Positions 25,449 through 32,771 of a DNA stretch of 64,000 nucleotides are shown here, piece after piece. Position numbers and translations under genes: made by a program. Every line of letters starts with the position of its first letter. The stretch's first letter is position 1. The notes beneath the pieces were generated by a model. The model was not told the DNA's origin and made no database searches. It worked only from the letters and a program-made list of their open reading frames with translations. The DNA is from Denitrificimonas halotolerans (GTDB lineage: Bacteria; Pseudomonadota; Gammaproteobacteria; Pseudomonadales; Pseudomonadaceae): the NCBI RefSeq assembly GCF_034259425.1, contig NZ_JAXIVU010000002.1, positions 231,877-295,876 of the forward strand, read 5' to 3'.

Positions 25449-25586
25449 CTACTGCGCTGCAATGGTCTTGGCTAGGGCAATATCCCGTTTCTGGATGCTC
25501 TTGTCGCCTCCACAAAGAAACAGCACCACTGAAGGGCCGCGCCGCATAAAATAGACACGATAGCCGGAACCGTAGTCGATCCTCAG
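25449..25586 (-). pseudogene. 3' remnant of a RelE/ParE-superfamily (HigB-like) toxin gene
   Basis: The minus frame reads LRIDYGSGYRVYFMRRGPSV then LCGGDKSIQKRDIALAKTIA and a stop, the C-terminal half of a HigB-type killer protein. The sequence breaks off at 25586; upstream bases are unrelated AT-rich DNA, and no N-terminal half is visible. The gene is therefore truncated at its 5' end and cannot make a normal toxin. Confidence 0.82.
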
Positions 25587-25639
25587 CTTTCATTTTTAAT
25601 GTAATAAGTGCGCACCTTCATTTCTACTTCATTGTGTCG

Positions 25640-25957
25640 TTATCCAAATAGTTCGCTGTGAGTGCCAATATCTACAAATATCACGCTGTCGCCTTTATCA
25701 GATAATCGGTACACCAATAAAAAATCACCGCCAATATGTAGTTCTCTAGTTCCCGCCCATTCGGCCCCTAAAAGGCTATGGTCGAGGTACTCTGGCGGAA
25801 TTGGTTGTCCAGCATAAATGATCTGCATTACAGTGACGGCAAGGTTCATATCTCGCTGTCCAGCCCGCTTGTAACGCTCCCAAGACTTTTTAAATTCGCG
25901 AGTGTAGCCCACTTGTCGAGGCAAACTGGCTCGCTTACTGCTTGGTTTTTTGGTCAC
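25640..25957 (-). CDS. YafQ-family mRNA interferase toxin
   Basis: A 105-aa protein ends DHSLLGAEWAGTRELHIGGD, then FLLVYRL and VIFVDIGTHSELFG. The H...W..H pattern and the final GTHSELF are typical of YafQ toxins, which cut mRNA in the ribosome. It overlaps the antitoxin gene by 23 bp, so both come from one transcript. Intact-looking, so probably a functional addiction module stabilising the ICE. Confidence 0.9.
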   Translation of the reverse strand: MTKKPSSKRASLPRQVGYTREFKKSWERYKRAGQRDMNLAVTVMQIIYAGQPIPPEYLDHSLLGAEWAGTRELHIGGDFLLVYRLSDKGDSVIFVDIGTHSELFG

Positions 25958-26216
25958 TATCCAGCTCCGACATCATGTCGTCCATGTTGCTAAACATGCC
26001 CTCTATTGCCTTTGCTTCTTGAAGCGCTATTTTCATTTTTGCGGATGGATGACGTTTGACCTCAAAAGGCAGCTTCTGCTCTTGAACGACTTGCTCCAAG
26101 AACAAGCGGATTGCACTGCTGACATTCAAACCGCAACCCTGCAAGACTTCTGCGGCTTCCTGCTTGAGATCAGCACTCACACGACTACGCACATCGGCAT
26201 TCATAGTGGTTAACAT
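25935..26216 (-). CDS. RelB/DinJ-family antitoxin
   Basis: This 93-aa protein begins MLTTMNADVRSRVSADLKQE, a ribbon-helix-helix of the RelB/DinJ type (VSSAIRLFLEQVVQEQKLPF), followed by an acidic C-terminus that would wrap the YafQ toxin. The ATG at 26216 is chosen because AGGAGG stands about 8 nt upstream; a further in-frame ATG is at 26204. A perfect inverted repeat 31 bp upstream is the likely autoregulatory operator. Confidence 0.9.
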   Translation of the reverse strand: MLTTMNADVRSRVSADLKQEAAEVLQGCGLNVSSAIRLFLEQVVQEQKLPFEVKRHPSAKMKIALQEAKAIEGMFSNMDDMMSELDSDQKTKQ

Positions 26217-26246
26217 AATAATACCTCCTCTTATCTGTACCCGCAT

Positions 26247-26267
26247 TGTAGCTACATCGTAGCTACA
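26247..26267. promoter_or_regulatory. Operator-like palindrome of the yafQ-dinJ-type module
   Basis: TGTAGCTAC and GTAGCTACA are perfect 9-bp inverted repeats with a 3-bp centre, 31 bp upstream of the antitoxin start. Such sites typically bind the antitoxin's ribbon-helix-helix for autorepression. Confidence 0.65.
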
Positions 26268-26480
26268 GTCAATATTTGTACAGGCAATTGTTATCGCTTG
26301 GTATTTTCTTATTACATTTAGAAGTGGTGCTTTCACTGCGCACTTGAACACCTAAGAGCGACCGCCGAACGGTGGTGTGTTCGTTAAATAACCCTAAATA
26401 GGGTGATCATGCTGATTATAATGTAATTCTTCAAAGACGAATCTAGGGCAAGTGAGTAATGCGTGTCTTTCAGAAACTAA

Positions 26481-26504
26481 GAAACCCGCTGTTAAGCGGG
26501 TTTC
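26481..26504. terminator. Hairpin terminator between zinc-ribbon gene and TA module
   Basis: GAAACCCGCT and AGCGGGTTTC form a perfect 10-bp stem with a 4-nt loop. It lies about 95 bp after the zinc-ribbon gene and upstream of the antitoxin promoter. Confidence 0.65.
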
Positions 26505-26598
26505 TTCTAGGTTTAAAAGTGCTGTAACAACTTCTAAACCGGGTAGCAGTTGTCCTGAGTGTTTACAGTGTGAACAGTTACCATCCAAGCGTCTTATT

Positions 26599-26739
26599 TT
26601 AAAACGTGTCGTAGTGCTGATCACGTTCGCAAGTGGCGCATAGGGCTTGGCCTAGATCGACATCCTCACCACAGCGCTGACAGTTTCCTACATGCTCACC
26701 TAGATACTCGTTATCAAACTCGTTTTGATTATCATCCAT
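26599..26739 (-). CDS. 46-aa zinc-ribbon protein
   Basis: An ATG at 26739 preceded by GGAA about 7 nt upstream opens a 46-codon frame starting MDDNQNEFDNEYLGEHVGNC. It has two CxxC pairs, CQRC and CATC, separated by 11 residues, the layout of a small zinc ribbon. It lies after the DUF3158 gene, behind 46-bp palindrome copy 2 and before a terminator. Four well-spaced Cys in so short a frame make it a likely real gene; function unknown. Confidence 0.7.
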   Translation of the reverse strand: MDDNQNEFDNEYLGEHVGNCQRCGEDVDLGQALCATCERDQHYDTF

Positions 26740-26791
26740 TGTGCATTTCCAATTAGGTGTATTGGTGTTCTTCACCCGGTTCTAATTTATT

Positions 26792-26837
26792 GGGCGGAAC
26801 GGAGTATATTTTCGACCCGACGGAATTTTTTCCGCCC
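26792..26837. repeat. 46-bp palindromic element, copy 2
   Basis: GGGCGGAA and TTCCGCCC form the ends of an element the same length as copy 1 (24756-24801), sharing GGCGGAACGGA-TATATTTT and AT-rich right arms. It lies between DUF3158 and the zinc-ribbon gene, 52 bp before the latter's start. Confidence 0.6.
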
Positions 26838-26853
26838 GGAAACTTTGCCGCAG

Positions 26854-27363
26854 TTATAGTTTTTCAGTTTTGTCATGTTTTGCCTGAGCTAACACTTCCA
26901 AGGCTTCGTCCATTTTTTCCTGGCACTCTCGCGCCTGCTTCGCAATAAATGTTAAGCAGCTGATTTGCATATTGGTTTGTAACCGTAGTGCTTCAAACCA
27001 ATAGAGTTCCTCCAATAAATCTTCTGGAGTTTGTTTATCTTGCATTGCTTTGGCCCAGACCCCGAACCCCATGCGTTGAGCCCGGCCACGGCTACGCCAT
27101 CGCAAGTGATGTGCTCCAGAAGGTGATGCTTGGGTACCGGCTTGTATTGCGAGAAGAGAGAAAGGTGGTTTGGCCCACATCTCGACAATCTCATCAATCA
27201 TTGCGGCAATCCCCTCACGTGCCTCGATCATTTGCTGCTCCAAAACCACATAGTCCCCTTTACCCTTAAAAGGCTTTAAAAGGCCTTTTAGGGAGGGTGC
27301 ATGTTTGACCTTGTAGTAGGGGGCTTGTTCGACATAGTCGTAGGGGGATTGTTTGACTGTCAT
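26854..27363 (-). CDS. DUF3158-family ICE protein
   Basis: This 169-aa protein begins MTVKQSPYDYVEQAPYYKVK, contains a repeat-like YVEQAPYYKVKHAP segment and the basic stretch LRWRSRGRAQRMGFGVWAKA. I recognise DUF3158, a family found next to PFL_4669 proteins in ICEs. It lies 14 bp after the PFL_4669-type gene, in the same operon. The function is unknown; the Arg-rich centre suggests nucleic-acid contact, which is inference. Confidence 0.8.
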   Translation of the reverse strand: MTVKQSPYDYVEQAPYYKVKHAPSLKGLLKPFKGKGDYVVLEQQMIEAREGIAAMIDEIVEMWAKPPFSLLAIQAGTQASPSGAHHLRWRSRGRAQRMGFGVWAKAMQDKQTPEDLLEELYWFEALRLQTNMQISCLTFIAKQARECQEKMDEALEVLAQAKHDKTEKL

Positions 27364-27377
27364 GCTTTTTCCTCGCG

Positions 27378-28181
27378 TTACGTTGCTTGTTGTTCTTCGC
27401 TTTTGGCCTGCTGCAGTGCTGTGTCGCTGCTAGCAACTTGCTCTTTGGGCTGTTCCTCAGGTTTTTCAGCTTCGTCATCGTATGCTGCAGCATTGTCGCG
27501 CTGAATGTTTGGAGCAAACTCACTGCGTCGGGTTCCTTGAAGGATATCGCTTGGCGGCGTACCCAGTCGCTCAATAGCTTCTCGTGCTCTTGCATTGTTG
27601 GCCGCCATGTCGTCTCGACTTACACCCGTATTTTTGTAGGTTAATGCGAGCCCGAAGAGGCTACGTAATTGGTGAGCACCTTGGTCCAAAAAGCCTTCCA
27701 TATCTCGACGTGACATTAGGCCAACATGATTTGCTAATAGGATCTTACGAGCCAAGCTGTCGTATGCCTCAAGCAGGAACACAGCGCGAAAGCCCATGTG
27801 ACTGTTGCAGAATACAGGTGTTATGAATGGCTCTTGGTTCAGGTTTTCTGTGATACTGATTTGTTCCGGCACGGCTGTGATAAGTTTTTCCAGCATGGCA
27901 GAGAGCTCATTCATTTCTTGCTGTGCTTGATCTAGCTTTTCTTCGATCTTGATCATCCACCAGTCCGCATATGGATTATCTCGCGCAGAGGTTAACCTGA
28001 TCATGTTTGTGATAGCGAAATACTGCTGCATGCTTGGAACTGTGTAGCCGGGTTTACCGGTGGGTTGACCACCTTGCCAGACCCGAAGAGCATGATACGT
28101 GTGTAGTTTGAGTTCTATTTGGCTTCGTAGTGAACCAAGGTTCACTTTGTAGCGCTCAACGATTGCTTGCTGCTGGCTCAT
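27378..28181 (-). CDS. ICE protein (PFL_4669/TIGR03761 family)
   Basis: A 267-aa soluble protein (LRSQIELKLHTYHALRVWQG, ARDNPYADWWMIKIEEKL) belongs to the PFL_4669 family found in the maintenance part of PFGI-1-type ICEs. The last 40 residues are a Glu/Gln/Ala-rich low-complexity tail. The ATG at 28181 has AGGAG about 8 nt upstream. Regulatory box copy 1 ends 75 bp upstream and the iteron array lies just beyond, so this is an operon head (with DUF3158 and the zinc-ribbon gene). Function unknown. Confidence 0.82.
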   Translation of the reverse strand: MSQQQAIVERYKVNLGSLRSQIELKLHTYHALRVWQGGQPTGKPGYTVPSMQQYFAITNMIRLTSARDNPYADWWMIKIEEKLDQAQQEMNELSAMLEKLITAVPEQISITENLNQEPFITPVFCNSHMGFRAVFLLEAYDSLARKILLANHVGLMSRRDMEGFLDQGAHQLRSLFGLALTYKNTGVSRDDMAANNARAREAIERLGTPPSDILQGTRRSEFAPNIQRDNAAAYDDEAEKPEEQPKEQVASSDTALQQAKSEEQQAT

Positions 28182-28256
28182 ATATAGCTCCTATATGTAG
28201 TGTGTTTTGCATCAGCAGTGACTGATGATACGGAGCTGTTTTGTATTTTTAGGGAG

Positions 28257-28284
28257 TAACCCGAAACCGGCCCAAACGGATTAA
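28257..28284 (-). promoter_or_regulatory. ICE regulon box, copy 1 (PFL_4669 operon)
   Basis: The plus strand reads TAACCCGA, 12 bases, CGGATTAA, ending 75 bp before the PFL_4669-type start. The half-sites are the same as in copy 2. Confidence 0.65.
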
Positions 28285-28313
28285 GTGGGTCAAAATTAAT
28301 GGCCATTAACATT

Positions 28314-28536
28314 GGGAGTAAACAGTGCTTTGTTAGTGTTCTAGGTGTTTTGGGGGTGAACAGTGGTTTACTGCTGTTTAGGTGTTCATGGGGTGAACAG
28401 TGGTTTACTGCTGTTTAGGTGTTCATGGGGTGAACAGTGGTTACTGCTATTTAGGTGTTCATGGGGTGAACAGTGGTTTACTGCTGTTTAGGTGTTCACG
28501 GGGTGAACAGTGGTTTACTGCTATTTAGGTGTTCAC
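28314..28536 (+). repeat. Iteron-like array: five 36-37-bp direct repeats plus one degenerate unit
   Basis: Units start at 28353, 28390, 28427 (36 bp), 28463 and 28500, each GGGGTGAACAGTGG then TACTGC(T/A)(G/A)TTTAGGTGTTCA(T/C). A degenerate unit precedes them at 28314. There is no spacer between units, so this is not CRISPR. The array lies just downstream of the replication-protein gene and its 95-aa neighbour, where a replication origin would be plausible. Confidence 0.88.
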
Positions 28537-28543
28537 GGGTAAG

Positions 28544-28657
28544 CTATAAGTCGTACTTTTTATGGCCTATGAATATGATGTTTTCTGCATCATATTCTTT
28601 ATTCAGCTTGAGCTCAGAGTCGCCCAAACTCTCCAGCTCAGTGACAAGGGTTATCAT
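28544..28657 (-). CDS. Possible 37-aa ORF before the iterons
   Basis: An ATG at 28657 lies 7 nt after the stop of the 95-aa gene and opens a frame MITLVTELESLGDSELKLNK that ends IGHKKYDL at the edge of the iteron array. No strong ribosome-binding site; translational coupling to the 95-aa gene is possible. It could be chance. Confidence 0.3.
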   Translation of the reverse strand: MITLVTELESLGDSELKLNKEYDAENIIFIGHKKYDL

Positions 28658-28664
28658 CCAAATT

Positions 28665-28952
28665 TCAAGAATCGCTTGGATTGTCTTTACAAACACTAAA
28701 CTTATCGAGGGCACGGCCTACTGCCGCAAATGCTTGCGTGTAGCTTCTATAAACTTTCTTACTGGGGAAAATGCGATTCTCCAAGCTTATATAATCCAAT
28801 ATTCCTACGGAATAATAAGTCTCGCCGCCGTCTTTCGTTTCAAAAACGCTGAGTTTTTCCGCTGGATTATGACCTTTATATCGCCATAAGCTCCACATTT
28901 CATCAAAGTCCTGATCGCTGAAACTCATGTTTTCACGTGTTAATTTGCTCAT
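28665..28952 (-). CDS. 95-aa hypothetical ICE protein
   Basis: This frame begins MSKLTRENMSFSDQDFDEMW after AGGAGAGCAAAA, a strong ribosome-binding site, 10 bp downstream of the replication-protein gene. It is acidic and aromatic with no membrane segment. I do not recognise a family. Position between the replication gene and the iterons suggests an accessory role in replication, which is inference. Confidence 0.7.
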   Translation of the reverse strand: MSKLTRENMSFSDQDFDEMWSLWRYKGHNPAEKLSVFETKDGGETYYSVGILDYISLENRIFPSKKVYRSYTQAFAAVGRALDKFSVCKDNPSDS

Positions 28953-28962
28953 TTTTGCTCTC

Positions 28963-30309
28963 CTAAGAATTGCTTGCAGTGTCTAGTGCGCGAGTGGATT
29001 TTGTACTGTCCAGCAGAGCGCGCACAGCCAAATAGCCGGCTTTGCCTTCTGGTGAAAGTTCATCAATGGGGACGCGCTTAAGATCCGCGATGCCTGTCGA
29101 AGTAGAGTGTGTTGTCTGGAGGTTGGTAGTGATATGACTGGTTTCTGAGGGTTCAGAAGCTGCTTGGTTTTGACCAGACCACAGCTTGAACTCACCTCGT
29201 TCGGCTTTGCGAACAAGACCGCGTAGGTAACCAAGTGGTTTTTTAATACCGCCTTGCTGACAGCGTGCAGCCAGTTCGTTGATCAGTTCTTGTTGCAGAT
29301 CTGGCTCCTGATACTCCAGCATAGCCAAAGCTTGCCTTCGCTCGTCATCAGGAATGTGGTCATCAAGGTGTTCTGGCCACTGGATGCTTGAGTTGTGATT
29401 TTTACCTTCTGAGTCTCTGTACAGTACAGTACTAGTATATGTACTAAGTACAGTACTAGTACTGTAGTTCGGATTCCGAACTGCGTTGATTCTAGTGGCT
29501 TTGCGACCTAGTTCGGATTCCGAACTGAGGGTGGCATTATTCCGAACTAGGCTGTTTTTACTGAGTTCGGATTCCGAAATAGGCTCCGAACTAGGTTTTT
29601 TTGCTGAGTTCGGATTCCGAACTAGGGTGATTTTTCCGCGTTCGGAATCCGAACTGCGAGGCACTTTTTGTTGGATTGAGCTTGTGTTCTCAATTCTTTG
29701 TTGCAGAACATCAAGTCGTGTGGGGATAACAGTGCCTGCAGCTTCTGCAAGTTCTTCTGCTACGTTCTCAGCGACGATTCGCACTGACTTAATGTTGTGA
29801 TGTAGGTTTTTAGTCACAAGCTCAGCGTAGCCAGTATCAATCATTTCTGCTTCCTGCACTGTCACTGGGTCTTCGTGTAGTATGTACATATTGCCGACTA
29901 TCCGACCCGTACCGCTATCACGTCCCTGTGCTAATAAGCTGATCCAGCGTGTCATGCGTAGAATTGCAATGACTCTTGAAATCGTTTCCCGTGATGCTTG
30001 TTCTCCGTAGGGAGTTTGAGCCAAGTATGGTTGTAAGTCCTGGTACCTGGGTACTGAATACCCTTGCTTATCAAGCAACATTTTGAAAACGAGCCAGCCA
30101 TTTCTTTCCAAAGGTGTGAGCCGGCTATCAAGTAGCAGGCGCTGAGGTACGATTTCTTGTTTCAGTCCGCTATAAACAAAACCTGCAGCTCCAGAGGAGG
30201 ATGCTTGCCCTCCGGGAGTAGGTTGATTGAGCTGAGGAATCTCAGGCCATTTTTCGGAAACCGTCCCGTCAATAGTCTGTGAGAGTGTTAACCAGTTATC
30301 TTTGCTCAT
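28963..30309 (-). CDS. STY4528-family pathogenicity-island replication protein
   Basis: A 448-aa protein begins MSKDNWLTLSQTIDGTVSEK and has a winged-helix-type region (LTPLERNGWLVFKMLLDKQG, ASRETISRVIAILRMTRWIS) as in replication initiators. I recognise the STY4528 family of SPI-7/ICE elements. Residues about 219-295 are a low-complexity Ser/Asn/Glu linker whose DNA holds repeated palindromes (29424-29654). The ATG at 30309 is preferred because GGAGGGG lies about 9 nt upstream; another ATG is at 30318. The gene is last in the ParA-DnaB-ParB operon. Confidence 0.83.
   Translation of the reverse strand: MSKDNWLTLSQTIDGTVSEKWPEIPQLNQPTPGGQASSSGAAGFVYSGLKQEIVPQRLLLDSRLTPLERNGWLVFKMLLDKQGYSVPRYQDLQPYLAQTPYGEQASRETISRVIAILRMTRWISLLAQGRDSGTGRIVGNMYILHEDPVTVQEAEMIDTGYAELVTKNLHHNIKSVRIVAENVAEELAEAAGTVIPTRLDVLQQRIENTSSIQQKVPRSSDSERGKITLVRNPNSAKKPSSEPISESELSKNSLVRNNATLSSESELGRKATRINAVRNPNYSTSTVLSTYTSTVLYRDSEGKNHNSSIQWPEHLDDHIPDDERRQALAMLEYQEPDLQQELINELAARCQQGGIKKPLGYLRGLVRKAERGEFKLWSGQNQAASEPSETSHITTNLQTTHSTSTGIADLKRVPIDELSPEGKAGYLAVRALLDSTKSTRALDTASNS
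29424..29654. repeat. Palindrome cluster inside the replication gene
   Basis: AGTTCGGATTCCGAACT occurs complete at 29466, 29510 and 29607, nearly complete at 29564 and 29640, and as right halves at 29539 and 29585. Beside it, GTACAGTACTAGTA occurs at 29424 and 29448, the second within the palindrome CAGTACTAGTACTG (29451-29464). The copies are spaced at about whole helical turns and read in different frames (VRNPN and SESEL), so the DNA motif rather than the peptide appears to be kept. Confidence 0.85.
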
Positions 30310-30310
30310 G

Positions 30311-31036
30311 CTAAGCATCCCCTCCTGACTGGCATTCGGCTATTTCCAGCCAGATTTGTCCCACCAAAATGTTTTGCTCTTCTGCAATGACTAACATGAG
30401 GTCCAGCTGATTCATTTCGTCCAGTTCAGCACCACTCATGATGTTTTGGATTGAAGCTGCAGGTTCACATCCATGGCTTTTTTCAAGCTGCTGTACTAAC
30501 GTCACCCAGCGCTCCCAGACAGCGTGTCTCTGTTCATTGCTAAGAGCAGGCAGGCGTCCCGTTCTGGACTGAACTTGCAAGGTACGCCGTCGCTCAGCAA
30601 CTTCTGTATGAGACAGGCCGAAAAAAATGTTCAGCATTGGTGTCGTAGCCCCAAGCTTGATTGCGCGATTGATTAATCGCTCCAGCTCTTCGTCACGATC
30701 AATTTTATCCAATACTAATTCAAGAGCTCTGGTGTCTACCGACGGTTTAATCCACATATACGGAGAGCTGACCACTTTATGTAACTTGGTCGGCGCAAGG
30801 CTTTGCAGTCTTAAAACAAGATCAGGCGTAAATCCTAATGATTTGCAACGCTGCATTTTCCCTTCACTGGCTTCTTGTAAGACCAGCGTGACGAGGGCTT
30901 GATTAAAAATGTAGCTTGGGACCGGAGCCACTGGTGTTATTTTGTCGTTGTTATTTGCCATCCCAACCGGTGCTCGGTTGGAAGAGGGCACAGGAGTGAC
31001 CTTTGATAATGGAGTAAACTTACAGTCCCTATTCAT
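30311..31036 (-). CDS. DUF2857-family ICE protein
   Basis: This 241-aa protein carries the DUF2857 region (FNQALVTLVLQEASEGKMQR, LGFTPDLVLRLQSL, TPMLNIFFGLSHTEVAERRR), always found beside ParB and replication genes in this superfamily. The start at 31036 has GAGGAG about 8 nt upstream and overlaps the parB-type gene by 8 bp. A helix-turn-helix-like segment (SHTEVAERRRTLQ) hints at DNA binding. Function unknown. Confidence 0.83.
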   Translation of the reverse strand: MNRDCKFTPLSKVTPVPSSNRAPVGMANNNDKITPVAPVPSYIFNQALVTLVLQEASEGKMQRCKSLGFTPDLVLRLQSLAPTKLHKVVSSPYMWIKPSVDTRALELVLDKIDRDEELERLINRAIKLGATTPMLNIFFGLSHTEVAERRRTLQVQSRTGRLPALSNEQRHAVWERWVTLVQQLEKSHGCEPAASIQNIMSGAELDEMNQLDLMLVIAEEQNILVGQIWLEIAECQSGGDA

Positions 31037-32771
31037 GGTTCTGCTCCTCATCAAATTGCTCTACCAACTCTTTTTCCAAGTCAACCAGTACTCTTGCCAA
31101 GCGTATGATGCGGAAAAGCTTCACTAGCTCAGCATCTTCCAAGCGAGACAACCCAACATCTGCAGGGCCGTTCAAACCGACTGTAATGTCATAGCTGCCG
31201 ATCAGGATTTGTGAGAATAGAGCGGATGAAAGCGGTATAGGTGCTTTCTCAGAAAAGCTGTCAGTTGTGCGTAGAATTGATAGCAGCATCAGCTGTACGC
31301 CTTGTGATATAGGCGTGCCATCAGTACCTAGTTTGCCAAAAATGCCAAACCCTAAACCTTCTTTTGTTGCTCCAAATCCTGTAACGCCAGTTGTCGAGCA
31401 GATATCTTTAACTAAAAGCCAGATATTGTGTCGCAGGCTCAGTGGGTCTTTTATGCGTGTCTCGATGTACCAGACATCTGAAACGCTTGAGGAGGGACCG
31501 CCTGCGGTAACAGGAATGGAGTTCAAAACCGATTCTTTAAAATCAGGCAATTGATCACCGTTGTGTATTGCTACCTGCTGTCTTGTTCTCAAAATCGTAT
31601 CGCTTTCTTGAGAAGGGGTGACAATGTGTCCGTCAATAAATGCTTCAGGGTCTATGTCTTTGTCGGATTGAGACTTTGGCTCAGCTTCAGGAATAGACTG
31701 TGAAGATCTTGCAGCTTGAGTAGCTGGCTCCCGTGTGTGCGTTGCACTGCTTGCCACAGGGGTTTCCTCTTGAGTCGGACTGACTACTTGGGTTGCTGTG
31801 TCTTCTACGTCATGATGTTCGGTATCTGATTCAACAGGGCGGGGTGGGTTTTGAGCTATGCTGGCCAGTTGCTCAACTGAGAGCGGGTTTTTGTTAACAA
31901 TGCCTTCTGATGCCACCGCCAAATCTAGCTCTAAGATATTGTAGCTTTGTCCCAGCATTGCGGACATTTGCCCAATAAGCTCATCTTGAATCACCTCATA
32001 GTTATAGGAGTCTACGCCAGTGTCGTGCGCTGCTAAGACCATCAGCCAGAACTCAAAGAAATCACTGCCACTGTCGTCGTATTTGTCCCAGACTTTAGTA
32101 AGGTTGTTTTTAAGCACAATTAGCTTGGCTACTTGAGCTCTACCAAGCCCCTGCATCAATGTATTGGGCAGTGCAGGTAAAATGCTATTGACGCACTCAA
32201 GCATATTGCTAAGCAAGCTGATAGCAACAGGGTACCCGTCTTGCCTCAGCCGATCAGACAGTTTGCGCAGGGAAAGCTGCTCACTACCATGCTCTTCGTA
32301 CATGGTTTTGATTTGAGCGATACCCTGAGCTTTGTCGATAAAGCTTAGCTGTCCATGCAACTCATTTTCAGCGAGGTGTCCGGCCAGTGCGTTAATCTCT
32401 GACTGCCAAGGCTTAAACAAGCAGTGGATACGGAAGAACTGCTCATCTTTAGTTTCACGCCACAGTTCGTTTAAGATCTCCAGTCGGGTGTTACCACCGT
32501 TTCTTATGATGTAATGATCTTCACCAGGGCGACGTGTAATGAGCGGTGGCTGATCTAGTCCACGGGCTTTAATTGATGCCTTGATCTCGTCATATAGAGG
32601 GTTGCGTGTTTTACGCGGGTTATGTTCATACGAGCTTAGCTGATCTAGGGTGACCACCATGGGTGTGTCTTGTAGAGGATCAGTGAGGCGTTTGAGCGGA
32701 GCTGCATTCGATGAAAAACCTTTGGCTCCCATCTGCCTTTCAATCAACTCCCTAGTGACCTTGGTATTCAT
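31029..32771 (-). CDS. ParB-family protein, PFGI-1 ICE class
   Basis: A 580-aa protein with an N-terminal ParB/Srx domain (about 30-130; YEHNPRKTRNPLYDEIKASI, RNGGNTRLEILNEL), a central helical DNA-binding region (LSLRKLSDRLRQDGYPVAIS), a long Ser/Thr/Glu-rich linker (about 310-400) and a C-terminal domain. It should bind a centromere-like site and work with ParA to keep the excised ICE during growth. It overlaps the genes on both sides. Confidence 0.88.
   Translation of the reverse strand: MNTKVTRELIERQMGAKGFSSNAAPLKRLTDPLQDTPMVVTLDQLSSYEHNPRKTRNPLYDEIKASIKARGLDQPPLITRRPGEDHYIIRNGGNTRLEILNELWRETKDEQFFRIHCLFKPWQSEINALAGHLAENELHGQLSFIDKAQGIAQIKTMYEEHGSEQLSLRKLSDRLRQDGYPVAISLLSNMLECVNSILPALPNTLMQGLGRAQVAKLIVLKNNLTKVWDKYDDSGSDFFEFWLMVLAAHDTGVDSYNYEVIQDELIGQMSAMLGQSYNILELDLAVASEGIVNKNPLSVEQLASIAQNPPRPVESDTEHHDVEDTATQVVSPTQEETPVASSATHTREPATQAARSSQSIPEAEPKSQSDKDIDPEAFIDGHIVTPSQESDTILRTRQQVAIHNGDQLPDFKESVLNSIPVTAGGPSSSVSDVWYIETRIKDPLSLRHNIWLLVKDICSTTGVTGFGATKEGLGFGIFGKLGTDGTPISQGVQLMLLSILRTTDSFSEKAPIPLSSALFSQILIGSYDITVGLNGPADVGLSRLEDAELVKLFRIIRLARVLVDLEKELVEQFDEEQNHE

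Noticed and set aside
26394..26624. 76-aa minus-strand frame
   Set aside because: It runs through a perfect terminator hairpin and overlaps the end of the zinc-ribbon gene; no good ribosome-binding site.
28314..28536. CRISPR array
   Set aside because: The repeats are directly adjacent with no unique spacers and no cas genes are near; iterons fit better.
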